Of a stretch of 64,000 nt of DNA, positions 57,390 through 64,000 are shown piece by piece. This DNA is from DASVUC01 sp038237225. GTDB lineage: Bacteria; Planctomycetota; Phycisphaerae; Tepidisphaerales; Tepidisphaeraceae. A program made the translations under genes and the position numbers. The notes under the pieces were generated by a model. That model was given only the letters and a program-made list of their open reading frames with translations. It was not told the origin of the DNA and did no database searches. Every line of letters begins with the position of its first letter. Within the stretch, counting starts at the first letter, position 1. The stretch spans positions 62,001-126,000 of the forward strand of contig JBBRYX010000009.1 in assembly GCA_038237225.1 (NCBI GenBank), given 5' to 3'.

Positions 57390-59003
57390 ATGCCTCTCAC
57401 TGATCGCGAAATAGCCCGGCGTAATTCCGACGCCGTCGAAATCCGCAATGAGCCCCTGCGATTGCGCTTCCGGCTCCCGGATCTCCCCTGCGCCAATGCG
57501 CACTTCATCCGCATTCTCTTCAATTGCACGGTGAAGGTGCTGGAAAAACCGATCGAGCGCCGCGCCTTTGCCGAAACTTTTCTCAGCACCCGCCCCAGCG
57601 TCACCGCCGACGATCTCATCGAGCATTTCCAACCCGCGCTAAAACTCGCCGTCTCGCGAATCACGCCCACCGCAATCGCCGAACAATGGCTGGACGAAAT
57701 CTCAAAAGATCAACTGCTGCAAGCGCTTCGTCAGGCCGCCGATCCCCTCGAATTTGATTCCGGCCTCAAGCTGCTGCCTCCATTCGACGTAGTGGTGGAG
57801 AGCGATTCTCTTCACCGCGAGCACATCGAGCAGATGCAGCGAAAAGTCGCCGAGCGCCGCGCCGCCGGCCAACTCGAACACGTTCAGCGCAGCGCCGAAC
57901 TCCTCAAGCAATTCCAAATCCTCCGCACGTCCGCCCCCGAACTCTCCGCCGGCGCCATCCTCCAGCATCTCAGCGCCAACGATCGCGGCGACATGCTTCA
58001 AGCCCTCCTCGCCTCCACTCCCCAAACCCGATCCGCCACACTCTGGGCCGTCGCCGGGCAAGATCTTCTACACGTCGACACAACCAGGAACCCCATCAAA
58101 GCCGATCGCATCCCCCTCGGCATCGCCCCCTTCCGAAGCGTTCAAGTGGATCAACTCGACAACCGCCCCATCCTACTCTTGGGTTCCCGCGACCATGTCA
58201 TCATCTTCGATCCCCAAACCCGCACCCAAATCGCCTGCGCCTTCGCGGAAAGTCCCCCCTCACAACGAGGCTTCAACCGCGCCCTCATTCACAACAACCA
58301 ACTCTGGGCCACCCACGGCGAAGCCGGCATTCGCGCCTGGCACCCTGATGGAACGCTACAGTTCAGCCTCGCCCTGTCAGCTCTCCCAACCCCAACATTC
58401 CAACGCCCCTCCTCACGCGCCACCACCACCCACCAAACCATCGCATCCATCGGAGGCCAAACCGCCCCAACATCCGGCCCCAGAAATCTCGCGGTCGTCG
58501 ACCACGCTCGCCTCCTCTTCAGCATCGGCAACCGCATCGTCAGGATCGACCCCCGCACGACCGATCTCGCGCCCTTGCCGCTCGATGTGCAATCCGACGT
58601 TCTCGCCATCCTTCCCGACCGCAATCACGTTCTCATCATTTACGAGAACGGCACACTCCAAACCCTCGATCGAAAAACCCTGAACCTCGTCGCGGAGCAA
58701 CACCGCCCCGCGCGCCTCAATGCAGCCGACCTGCTCCCCTGGATGGCCGAGAGCCGTCTCCTGCTCGCGCACCAGGATGGATGCATCGACTGCATTGGTC
58801 TTGATGATCCGATCACCAGCGAATTCCGCAGCCCTTACGGCGACGTCCGCGCCCTCGCCGCCACTTCAACAACCGTTGCCGCAATCACCGCCGATCGCAC
58901 CAGGATCGTCTTCTGGCACGCCTGGGACGGCACCAAACCCCACGCCGAAATCCACGTCGCCGCCCTAACGCGCCATCGCGCCGCCGACCTCGCATTCCTG
59001 TAG
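57390..59003 (+). CDS. Unknown protein: SPFH-like N-terminal half and beta-propeller-like C-terminal half
   Basis: 537 residues, no signal peptide or membrane segment. Residues 1-215 are helical and charged: LRFRLPDLPCANAHFIRILFNCTVKVLEKP, AEQWLDEISKDQLLQAL and HREHIEQMQRKVAERRAAGQLEHVQRSAELLKQFQIL. The last part resembles the helical tail of SPFH/band-7 or virion-core-like proteins. Residues 216-537 look like propeller blades: ATLWAVAGQDLLHVD, RPILLLGSRDHVIIFDPQTRTQIAC, DHARLLFSIGNRIVRIDPRT and ESRLLLAHQDGCIDCIGL. The last stretch (TTVAAITADRTRIVFWHAWDG) is WD40-like. I do not recognise the whole as a named family. The stop TAG is supplied by a repeat. Confidence 0.55.
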   Translation: MPLTDREIARRNSDAVEIRNEPLRLRFRLPDLPCANAHFIRILFNCTVKVLEKPIERRAFAETFLSTRPSVTADDLIEHFQPALKLAVSRITPTAIAEQWLDEISKDQLLQALRQAADPLEFDSGLKLLPPFDVVVESDSLHREHIEQMQRKVAERRAAGQLEHVQRSAELLKQFQILRTSAPELSAGAILQHLSANDRGDMLQALLASTPQTRSATLWAVAGQDLLHVDTTRNPIKADRIPLGIAPFRSVQVDQLDNRPILLLGSRDHVIIFDPQTRTQIACAFAESPPSQRGFNRALIHNNQLWATHGEAGIRAWHPDGTLQFSLALSALPTPTFQRPSSRATTTHQTIASIGGQTAPTSGPRNLAVVDHARLLFSIGNRIVRIDPRTTDLAPLPLDVQSDVLAILPDRNHVLIIYENGTLQTLDRKTLNLVAEQHRPARLNAADLLPWMAESRLLLAHQDGCIDCIGLDDPITSEFRSPYGDVRALAATSTTVAAITADRTRIVFWHAWDGTKPHAEIHVAALTRHRAADLAFL

Positions 59004-59021
59004 GGTGGGCACCGCCCACCA
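59000..59021. repeat. GTAGGGTGGGCACCGCCCACC hairpin at a stop codon
   Basis: GGGTGGGC and GCCCACC pair around AC. Bases 59001-59003 are the TAG stop codon of the propeller gene. It separates that gene from the convergent polyferredoxin gene. Confidence 0.8.
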
Positions 59022-59044
59022 CCAAATGCGTTGGCCAGTGCCCC

Positions 59045-59680
59045 CTACCGCGCCGACTTTGGCAAAACCACGATGCTCTTCGGGGCCGTGGGGCAATGTT
59101 TCTCGCAGACGCCGCAGCCCACACACCCGTCTTCGTGAACGACGATCCGATTATCCTGAACCTCAAGCGCCGCACTTCCCATCGGGCACTGCTCCACACA
59201 GATCTGGCACGACTGGTCGTGCGTGCGCAAGCAGGAATGCTGGTCCCAGATAGCAGTGCCCATGTCGATCTCGGCGACCGGCGTCGGAAGCAGCGCGCCG
59301 CTCGGGCAGTTATGCATGCAGGGTGTGCCGTCGCAAACAACGCAGGGCATGTCCAGCGGAATGATGTACGGTGCCCCGTTTCCCTTGATGCCGGAAGAAT
59401 CGATCTTGATGCAGTGCGCGGGGCAGACGCTCACGCAGATCCCGCAGCGGCTACAGGTTTCGCGAAAAGTCTGCTCCTCGACGGCACCCGGTGGCCGAAG
59501 CCAGTCGGTCGTCGTGGTGGGCGGGCTTGTCCGGCGCGGCGTGGTATCGTCGAGCTTTCCAAGCTCGTGCGTGATGCGCTCGATGTTCTCCAGGCCCGAA
59601 GCCAATGGCTTGAACAACTCACGCAAGCCCTGACGGAAGAACCGCCTGCGATCCATCGGCTTGTTGTCGTCCGAATTCAT
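59045..59680 (-). CDS. Polyferredoxin (4Fe-4S), NapG/MauN-like
   Basis: 211 residues. Four cysteine clusters are present: CSRCGICVSVCPAHCI, CVVCDGTPCMHNCPSGAL, CQICVEQCPMGSAAL and CVGCGVCEKHCPTAPKSIVV. The N-terminus MDRRRFFRQGLRELF has a twin-arginine-like start, but no hydrophobic core follows, so Tat export is doubtful. The layout resembles NapG-type electron-transfer proteins; the partner oxidoreductase is not in the window. The ATG overlaps the stop of the upstream lipoprotein gene (ATGA), so the two are coupled. It is the last gene of the clpP1-clpP2 run. Confidence 0.8.
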   Translation of the reverse strand: MNSDDNKPMDRRRFFRQGLRELFKPLASGLENIERITHELGKLDDTTPRRTSPPTTTTDWLRPPGAVEEQTFRETCSRCGICVSVCPAHCIKIDSSGIKGNGAPYIIPLDMPCVVCDGTPCMHNCPSGALLPTPVAEIDMGTAIWDQHSCLRTHDQSCQICVEQCPMGSAALEVQDNRIVVHEDGCVGCGVCEKHCPTAPKSIVVLPKSAR

Positions 59681-60327
59681 CGCGATGGCCGACTTGTGGG
59701 CTTGGTGGCCGAAGAAGGATTGACGGTAACGACCTTCTCCGCCGCAAAGGTCCGATGCGTGAGCCGATCGTTAAACGTCACCCGGAGCGTAATGTCCTTA
59801 TGTTTAGGAAGCTGTTGCCACGGAAGCGGCAGCACATACGTGTACAGCGTCAGCATGCTGTAAAAGTTCTTCCCCGCTTCCTCGCTCGTGAATTCCCAGT
59901 GCCCGATCTGCGGGTGATCCGCCTGTGCCAGGTCGAACGCGTCGATCTTGAACGAACCGGCGGCCTTGATGGCTTGCCCCGTCTGGTCGATCGGCGCGAC
60001 CTGAACTTTTAGCCCCTCGTCCCCCGCCTGGAGCCCATCCAGATCGGACGGACCAGTGCCACGACCAAATTTCAACTCGTGGGTGGTGAAGAGCTGGTCA
60101 AGCTGGGCGCCAGGAAGAACGGGAACAGTCGTAGCTCGAGATTCCAAGGCGCGAATGGATGCTTTAGATCCTTCCAGTTCTCGCTGGAGATTCGTAACGT
60201 CCTCCTGGAGCTTCTGGTTGTCCTTGCGAACTTTGATGCTGGCAACGTTCGGACGACTGCAGCCGATGAAAAGCATCATCGCCACCAGAATCATCGCGAG
60301 TTGGCGGGCCCTCCCGTTAGCGTGCAT
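59677..60327 (-). CDS. Coiled-coil lipoprotein of unknown function
   Basis: 216 residues. MHANGRARQLAMILVAMMLFIGC ends in a lipobox (LFIGC). It is followed by a short coiled coil (RKDNQKLQEDVTNLQRELEGSKASIRALESRA, about residues 35-66) and a beta-rich domain of about 130 residues (LFTTHELKFGRGTGPSDLDGLQAGDEGLKVQVAPIDQTGQ). No family is recognised. The start at 60327 overlaps the end of clpP2 by 11 bases and has GAGGAG upstream; longer frames overlap clpP2 further. The stop overlaps the polyferredoxin start. Confidence 0.7.
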   Translation of the reverse strand: MHANGRARQLAMILVAMMLFIGCSRPNVASIKVRKDNQKLQEDVTNLQRELEGSKASIRALESRATTVPVLPGAQLDQLFTTHELKFGRGTGPSDLDGLQAGDEGLKVQVAPIDQTGQAIKAAGSFKIDAFDLAQADHPQIGHWEFTSEEAGKNFYSMLTLYTYVLPLPWQQLPKHKDITLRVTFNDRLTHRTFAAEKVVTVNPSSATKPTSRPSR

Positions 60328-60976
60328 TCTTTTCCGGCTCCTCATCATCGTCGATCTGCGCGGGGCGCGGCTTGCCCTCCGGGGCGCGGTCGAGAACTTT
60401 GTCCGCACAGCCATATTCAACCGCTTCCTCGGCAAAGAGCCACTTGTTCCGATCAAAGTCACGATGGATCTGCTCGGGTGTCTTCCCGGTGGCATCCGAT
60501 AGCATTTTGTAGAGTCGATCGCGCAGGCGAAGCATGTGCTTGGCTTCGATCCCCAGATCGGTTGCCGGCCCCTGAAGGACACCACCGATCAACGGCTGGT
60601 GAAGCATGACCTGTGAGTTGGGGAGGCAGAATCGCTTGCCCTTGGTTCCGAGCGACAGAAGCGCAGCGCCCATGCTGGCCGCCATGCCGATGCAGGTGGT
60701 GGCGACATCGCATCGCAGATACCGCATCGTGTCGATAATGCCAAATCCCGCGGAGACCGAGCCGCCCGGCGAGTTGAGGTAGAATTGGATATCGGTCTTG
60801 GGATCGTCGTTGGAAAGGAAGAGCATCTGCGCAACGATAATCCCGGCCGAGTCATCGGTGACCGGGCCATTCAAAAGGATGATCCGGTCCTTGAGCAGCC
60901 GGGAGTAGATATCGTACGCGCGCTCTCCCCGACCGCTCTTTTCAATCACCATCGGAACGAGTTGATTGTTTGTCAT
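60317..60976 (-). CDS. clpP: ATP-dependent Clp protease proteolytic subunit (second copy)
   Basis: 219 residues. The catalytic triad regions are GMAASMGAALLSLG (Ser), QVMLHQPLIG (His) and HRDFDRNKWLFAEEAVEYG (Asp). ERAYDIYSRLLKDRIILLNGPVTD and FYLNSPGGSV are also standard. ClpP tetradecamers degrade proteins unfolded by ClpX or ClpA. It follows clpP1, and the 99-base gap between them is almost entirely a GTTGTCCGTTGTCCG repeat. Two clpP genes in tandem suggest a mixed ClpP1P2 complex. Confidence 0.94.
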   Translation of the reverse strand: MTNNQLVPMVIEKSGRGERAYDIYSRLLKDRIILLNGPVTDDSAGIIVAQMLFLSNDDPKTDIQFYLNSPGGSVSAGFGIIDTMRYLRCDVATTCIGMAASMGAALLSLGTKGKRFCLPNSQVMLHQPLIGGVLQGPATDLGIEAKHMLRLRDRLYKMLSDATGKTPEQIHRDFDRNKWLFAEEAVEYGCADKVLDRAPEGKPRPAQIDDDEEPEKNAR

Positions 60977-60983
60977 TTCATTT

Positions 60984-61078
60984 TTCCGTTGTCAGTTGTT
61001 CGTAGTCCCAGTTGTCCGTTGTCCGTTGTCCGTTGAAGAAAGTCCGTCTCTTAGCAACCGACAACGGACAACGGACTA
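60984..61078. repeat. TCCGTTGTCCGTTG repeat filling the clpP1-clpP2 gap
   Basis: TCCGTTGTCAGTTGTTCG, GTTGTCCGTTGTCCGTTG and, in reverse, CAACCGACAACGGACAACGG fill the gap. On the minus strand the element begins with TAGTCCGTTGTCCG, where TAG is the stop codon of clpP1. Confidence 0.9.
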
Positions 61079-61828
61079 TGCCTGCGGTGTTTGCGGCTTT
61101 CCCGTGGCGCCCAGGTCGGCGGCATTGGTGCCGGTTTCTTCACCGATGATTTCGTCGCAGATGCCGTAAGCAACGGCTTGTTTGGCGTCAAAGAAGCGAT
61201 CACGCTCGGAGTCTTCGCGGAGCTTTTCCGGGGCCTGACCGGTGCACTTGGCCATCACGTTGACGAGGGTTTCCTTGGTCTTGAGGATTTCCTCGGCTTG
61301 GATTTCGATGTCCGCGGCTTGGCCGTAAACACCGCCGAACGGCTGGTGGATCATCACCTTCGCATTGGGCAGGATGAACCGTTTCCCCTTGCTGCCCGCC
61401 ATGAACACGATCGCTCCGCCGGATTCGGCCCGGCCGATGCAGTAAGTGTTAACTGAGCACGAGAGGAACTTCATCACGTCATAAATGGCAAGCGTGTCAT
61501 CGACCACGCCGCCGGGGCTGTTGATATACAGGTGAATGTCCTGGTCGCGCTTCACCGATTGCAGATACAGCATCTGCATATAAATGCGTGCGGCCGAAAC
61601 GTGGTTGATTTCGCCAACCAAAAAGAGGACCCGATTCTCGAGAAGCATTTCCTCGAGCGTCATCTCGCGATATCGGTTGTAGCCTCCGCCACCCGGCGGG
61701 CCTGGCATCGAAACGGGCATCGCGACCGGTCCGCGGCCCGGAATAATCTGCGGAAAACCCGGCTGGGTCTGCTGGTTCGCCCGCTGAATCAAGCGCGGAT
61801 CGATATTCTTCGGATCTAAGTTAATCAT
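61076..61828 (-). CDS. clpP: ATP-dependent Clp protease proteolytic subunit (first copy)
   Basis: 250 residues. After an extended N-terminus of about 45 residues rich in Pro and Gly (PGFPQIIPGRGPVAMPVSMPGPPGGGG) the ClpP fold follows: RVLFLVGEINHVSAARI, LYINSPGGVVDD and VMIHQPFGG. The serine motif reads CIGRAESGGAIVFMAG rather than GMAASMGA: the Ser is kept but the flanking residues differ. The ATG at 61828 has AGGAG four bases upstream. It lies 127 bases after a toxin-antitoxin pair and before clpP2. Confidence 0.9.
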   Translation of the reverse strand: MINLDPKNIDPRLIQRANQQTQPGFPQIIPGRGPVAMPVSMPGPPGGGGYNRYREMTLEEMLLENRVLFLVGEINHVSAARIYMQMLYLQSVKRDQDIHLYINSPGGVVDDTLAIYDVMKFLSCSVNTYCIGRAESGGAIVFMAGSKGKRFILPNAKVMIHQPFGGVYGQAADIEIQAEEILKTKETLVNVMAKCTGQAPEKLREDSERDRFFDAKQAVAYGICDEIIGEETGTNAADLGATGKPQTPQA

Positions 61829-61955
61829 TCTGCTCCTTGCGGCCTTGGCGCGCGAGGGATCGTACGCATGGGCTTGCGGACCGTCAATCAAACGCCGACA
61901 CCGGCAAATCCGACAGATCATATCGATCCGAGTTCCGAATCGGCGGAGAACCCCG

Positions 61956-62294
61956 TCAAAGCCCCAAAGACAACCGCAGACCGTCATCGACCGCGCTCAG
62001 AAGACCCGGTGAGAGTCGGCCAACGCGCTCCGTGAGCAATCCACGATCCAAAGTGATGACCCGCGTGATGTTGACAACCGAGTCTTTGGGAAGCTTGGAT
62101 TGTCGCCGGGTGAGCAGAACATTCCCCGGAACATGGCCGAGGGCAAGATTTGAAGTCAACGAAACAACCGTGACCGTGGAGATCCGGCTTCGGTTGAATG
62201 TGTCGGCCTGCACAATCAGAACGGGTCTTCGATGGCCCGGACCGGAACCCGTTGGATCGGGCAGGTCGGACCACCAGATCTCGCCCCGCGTCAT
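61956..62294 (-). CDS. MazF/PemK-family mRNA interferase toxin
   Basis: 112 residues. TRGEIWWSDLPDPTGSGPGHRRPVLIVQADTFNRSRISTVTVVSLTSN is the PemK/MazF barrel with the conserved Arg in RPVLIVQ and Thr/Ser in VVSLTSN. VNITRVITLDRGLL follows. Such toxins cut mRNA at short sequences. The start at 62294 (MTRGEIWW) overlaps the antitoxin stop in TGATG; an ATG at 62300 is possible. It is downstream of its antitoxin and upstream of clpP1. Confidence 0.88.
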   Translation of the reverse strand: MTRGEIWWSDLPDPTGSGPGHRRPVLIVQADTFNRSRISTVTVVSLTSNLALGHVPGNVLLTRRQSKLPKDSVVNITRVITLDRGLLTERVGRLSPGLLSAVDDGLRLSLGL

Positions 62295-62530
62295 CACCAT
62301 TTGTCCCTGGAAACCGCATGAGTCTGAGCAGCTAGAAAGGCGGAGTCCATTGCTTCAGACTGATCGGCGTAGCAACGGTTGATCGCCTGTGTCAGACCGT
62401 CTTCCCCATGACGTCGCAGATAATCTTTTAACGCTTCGCTGTAGAGTTGAGACCGAGAGAATCCCTTGCGCCTGGCAAGCCGGTCTGCGGCGGTGAAGAT
62501 GGGGTCCGGAACCGAGACAGCGGTTTTCAT
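62294..62530 (-). CDS. Ribbon-helix-helix antitoxin of the MazF-like toxin
   Basis: 78 residues. MKTAVSVPDPIFTAADRLARRKGFSRSQLYSEALKDYLRRHGE is a MetJ/Arc-type ribbon-helix-helix, and the C-terminus, EAMDSAFLAAQTHAVSRDKW, probably wraps the toxin. The ATG at 62530 is chosen because a promoter ends six bases upstream, implying a leaderless mRNA; an upstream frame adds MRYNQSYTEH from the operator. It overlaps the toxin gene by one base. Confidence 0.85.
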   Translation of the reverse strand: MKTAVSVPDPIFTAADRLARRKGFSRSQLYSEALKDYLRRHGEDGLTQAINRCYADQSEAMDSAFLAAQTHAVSRDKW

Positions 62531-62536
62531 GTGCTC

Positions 62537-62565
62537 AGTATAACTTTGGTTATACCTCAAGACAA
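62537..62565 (-). promoter_or_regulatory. Promoter and operator of the toxin-antitoxin operon
   Basis: Minus strand: TTGTCT (62560-62565) and TATACT (62537-62542) are 17 bases apart. The inverted repeat GTATAAC-TTTG-GTTATAC (62538-62555) overlaps the -10 and most of the spacer, the expected site for autorepression by the ribbon-helix-helix antitoxin. The -10 ends six bases before the ATG. Confidence 0.75.
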
Positions 62566-62598
62566 CCTGACACTCAGCTCAAATTGACGCGGAGTTTC

Positions 62599-64000
62599 TC
62601 ATTCAACCGTCAGATCGGTTTCGATTTCTTCCGGCTCAGCTTCGGGAGCGGGCTCGTGCTTGCCCTTGCTGGGATTTCCGTTGCTATCGGCGTTCAGGCC
62701 CAGTTCTTCGATGAGCTTCGCCGGCACTTCACCCGTGTTTTTGCACTTGGGATAGCCCGAGCAGCCCAGGAACTTCCCGCGGCGGCCCGTGCGGATAATC
62801 ATCGGTTTTCCACACTCATCGCAATCGATGTCCGTCGTGATGTTCGCGGGCTTGGCGCCATTGTTGGAAGCCGGGTTCTCGCCAAGAATCTTCGAAATCA
62901 TCTCCGCGTTTCGAGCGGCGCCCTCCTGAAGCAGCGGGATGAGCTTCTCCACCTGCGCGAGATCGGCGCCTGCAAGCTTCTTCATCATTTTGGTGCTCCG
63001 GCATTTGGGAAAGCTCGAGCAGCCGAGGAACGGGCCGCGCTTGCTGTCGCGCAGGATCATCGGGCTGCCGCACTTTTCGCAGGCGACCGTGGTCGCGATC
63101 TTCACCTTGGGCGGCTGGGGATTGCCCTCCTTGTCCAGGTTAATGATCGTGCTGCACGATGGCTCGCCCTTCTCATTCTTGACGGAGTAACCCGAGCAGC
63201 CGAGGAATTCACCGAAGCGGCCCTTGCGCTTGATCATCTCGCGGCCGCACACCGGACACTTGTGCTCGGAGACCTCGCGAAGCGTCGGCCGGCCTTGCTC
63301 GTCTACGGGCTTGGTGTTGTTGCACTCGCGGTCCTCGCAGGCGAGGAAGAACCCGTTCTTGCTGATTCGGTAAAGAAGCTTCTTCCCGCACTTGTCGCAG
63401 TCGTACGGAGAGATCGTGCCGCCGGCATGTTCGAGCGTTCCAAGCGCCGAAGCGACGCCTTCATGAAATGGCCCGTAAAAATCCTTGAGAAGCTTGATCC
63501 AGTCGAGATCCGATTCTTCGATCTTGTCGAGTTGCCCTTCCATGTCGGCCGTGAACTTTACATCCATGATCTTCGGGAAGCCCTGCATGAGCTTATCCGT
63601 GACGATCGAGCCGAGCAGCGTCGCGTAAAACCGGCGATCGCGCTGCATCACATACTGGCGATCCTGAATTGTCTGAATGATCGACGCATACGTGCTCGGG
63701 CGGCCGATCCCAAGCTGCTCGAGCGCTTTGACCAGCGATGCCTCCGTGAAGCGCGGCGGCGGCTGCGTGAAGTGCTGCGTCGGCAGGACTTCGATCGGGA
63801 AAACCTTCTTGCCTTCGGAAAGCTCCGGGAGAAGCTGATCCTCGGAATTGATCCCCGCGACTCTCATGAACCCGTCGAAGACGAGCTTGCGACCGGAGGC
63901 GCGAAAGACCGCCTCCTGACCCACGGCTGATGCCGCGGGCTTCGCCACCAGCGTCGCCGTGGTTTGGTCGAATTCCGCCGGCGGCATCTGGCACGCGACA
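62599..64000 (-). CDS. topA: DNA topoisomerase I, C-terminal part (runs off the window)
   Basis: About 467 residues of the C-terminal half, open to the window edge. PPRFTEASLVKALEQLGIGRPSTYASIIQTIQDRQYV belongs to the type IA topoisomerase core. Four zinc ribbons follow: CDKCGKKLL...CEDREC, CPVCGREMIKR...CSGY...C, CEKCGSPMILRDSKRGPFLGCSSFPKC and CDECGKPMIIRTGRRGKFLGCSGYPKC. They bind single-stranded DNA behind the moving strand gate. The tail is acidic. The catalytic Tyr and TOPRIM domain lie outside the window. The enzyme relaxes negative supercoils. Confidence 0.94.
   Translation of the reverse strand, partial: VACQMPPAEFDQTTATLVAKPAASAVGQEAVFRASGRKLVFDGFMRVAGINSEDQLLPELSEGKKVFPIEVLPTQHFTQPPPRFTEASLVKALEQLGIGRPSTYASIIQTIQDRQYVMQRDRRFYATLLGSIVTDKLMQGFPKIMDVKFTADMEGQLDKIEESDLDWIKLLKDFYGPFHEGVASALGTLEHAGGTISPYDCDKCGKKLLYRISKNGFFLACEDRECNNTKPVDEQGRPTLREVSEHKCPVCGREMIKRKGRFGEFLGCSGYSVKNEKGEPSCSTIINLDKEGNPQPPKVKIATTVACEKCGSPMILRDSKRGPFLGCSSFPKCRSTKMMKKLAGADLAQVEKLIPLLQEGAARNAEMISKILGENPASNNGAKPANITTDIDCDECGKPMIIRTGRRGKFLGCSGYPKCKNTGEVPAKLIEELGLNADSNGNPSKGKHEPAPEAEPEEIETDLTVE

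Noticed and set aside
59045..59680. Tat-exported ferredoxin on the basis of DRRRFFRQG
   Set aside because: The hydrophobic stretch required after the twin arginines is missing, so export is not claimed.

Overview
The window looks like a chromosomal segment of a GC-rich planctomycete, most plausibly of the Phycisphaerae type. This is inferred from three kinds of feature: a PEP-CTERM protein, a secreted protein with an LEPR-xLLS-like N-terminus and a dockerin-like EF-hand tail, and several zinc-ribbon proteins beginning CxxC-x-Y-x-L-R-G-L or similar. The lipid A, Kdo and outer-membrane genes (lpxD, kdsA, bamA, skp) show a Gram-negative envelope. No phage, integrase, complete insertion sequence, CRISPR array or rRNA operon is visible.

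Layout. 1-9.1 kb: the start of a zinc-ribbon protein, a solitary nuoB, a DUF6766-like membrane protein, an O-GlcNAc-transferase-like TPR protein, a tetrapyrrole cluster (precorrin-2 dehydrogenase, ccsA/hemX-like, hemA) and a multi-span glycosyltransferase-like protein. 9.1-15.7 kb: an accessory stretch with repeats, a broken dockerin gene, a PEP-CTERM beta-helix protein and a subtilase. 15.7-23.9 kb: lipid kinase, kdsA, moaC, bamA-skp-lpxD, a pseudopilin and tRNA-Gln. 24-33.1 kb: methionine sulfoxide reductase lipoprotein, an amine-dehydrogenase-like oxidoreductase, a ROK repressor with a SIS-domain protein, a beta-propeller phosphoesterase and a GT14 enzyme. 33.2-38.6 kb (minus): rpsP-trmD-rplS-yraN-tatD, then ilvB and a broken antitoxin. 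38.7-42.8 kb: eda, a wecA-like transferase and an O-antigen ligase with TPRs. 42.9-53.6 kb (minus): nusA-infB-ylxP-like-rbfA, an unknown gene, hisG, a large TPR lipoprotein and a yebC-family gene. 53.9-59 kb: an orphan sugar-ABC ATPase, small proteins, a cax exchanger and an unusual two-part propeller protein. 59-64 kb (minus): topA (partial), a toxin-antitoxin pair, clpP1, clpP2, a lipoprotein and a polyferredoxin.

The most striking pattern is a set of short, mostly palindromic repeat families scattered through the window. In at least ten places a repeat begins within a few bases of a gene's stop codon, and in several it supplies the stop. Others lie in frame inside genes (the glycosyltransferases at 1.7 and 7.0 kb), one is nested inside another, and one sits exactly at the breakpoint of the truncated dockerin gene. 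Several genes also have promoter-like elements so close to the ATG that leaderless transcripts are likely.

Limits: all identities come from reading translated sequence and recognising motifs. No database search was run, and start sites are choices based on ribosome-binding sites, family norms and repeats.
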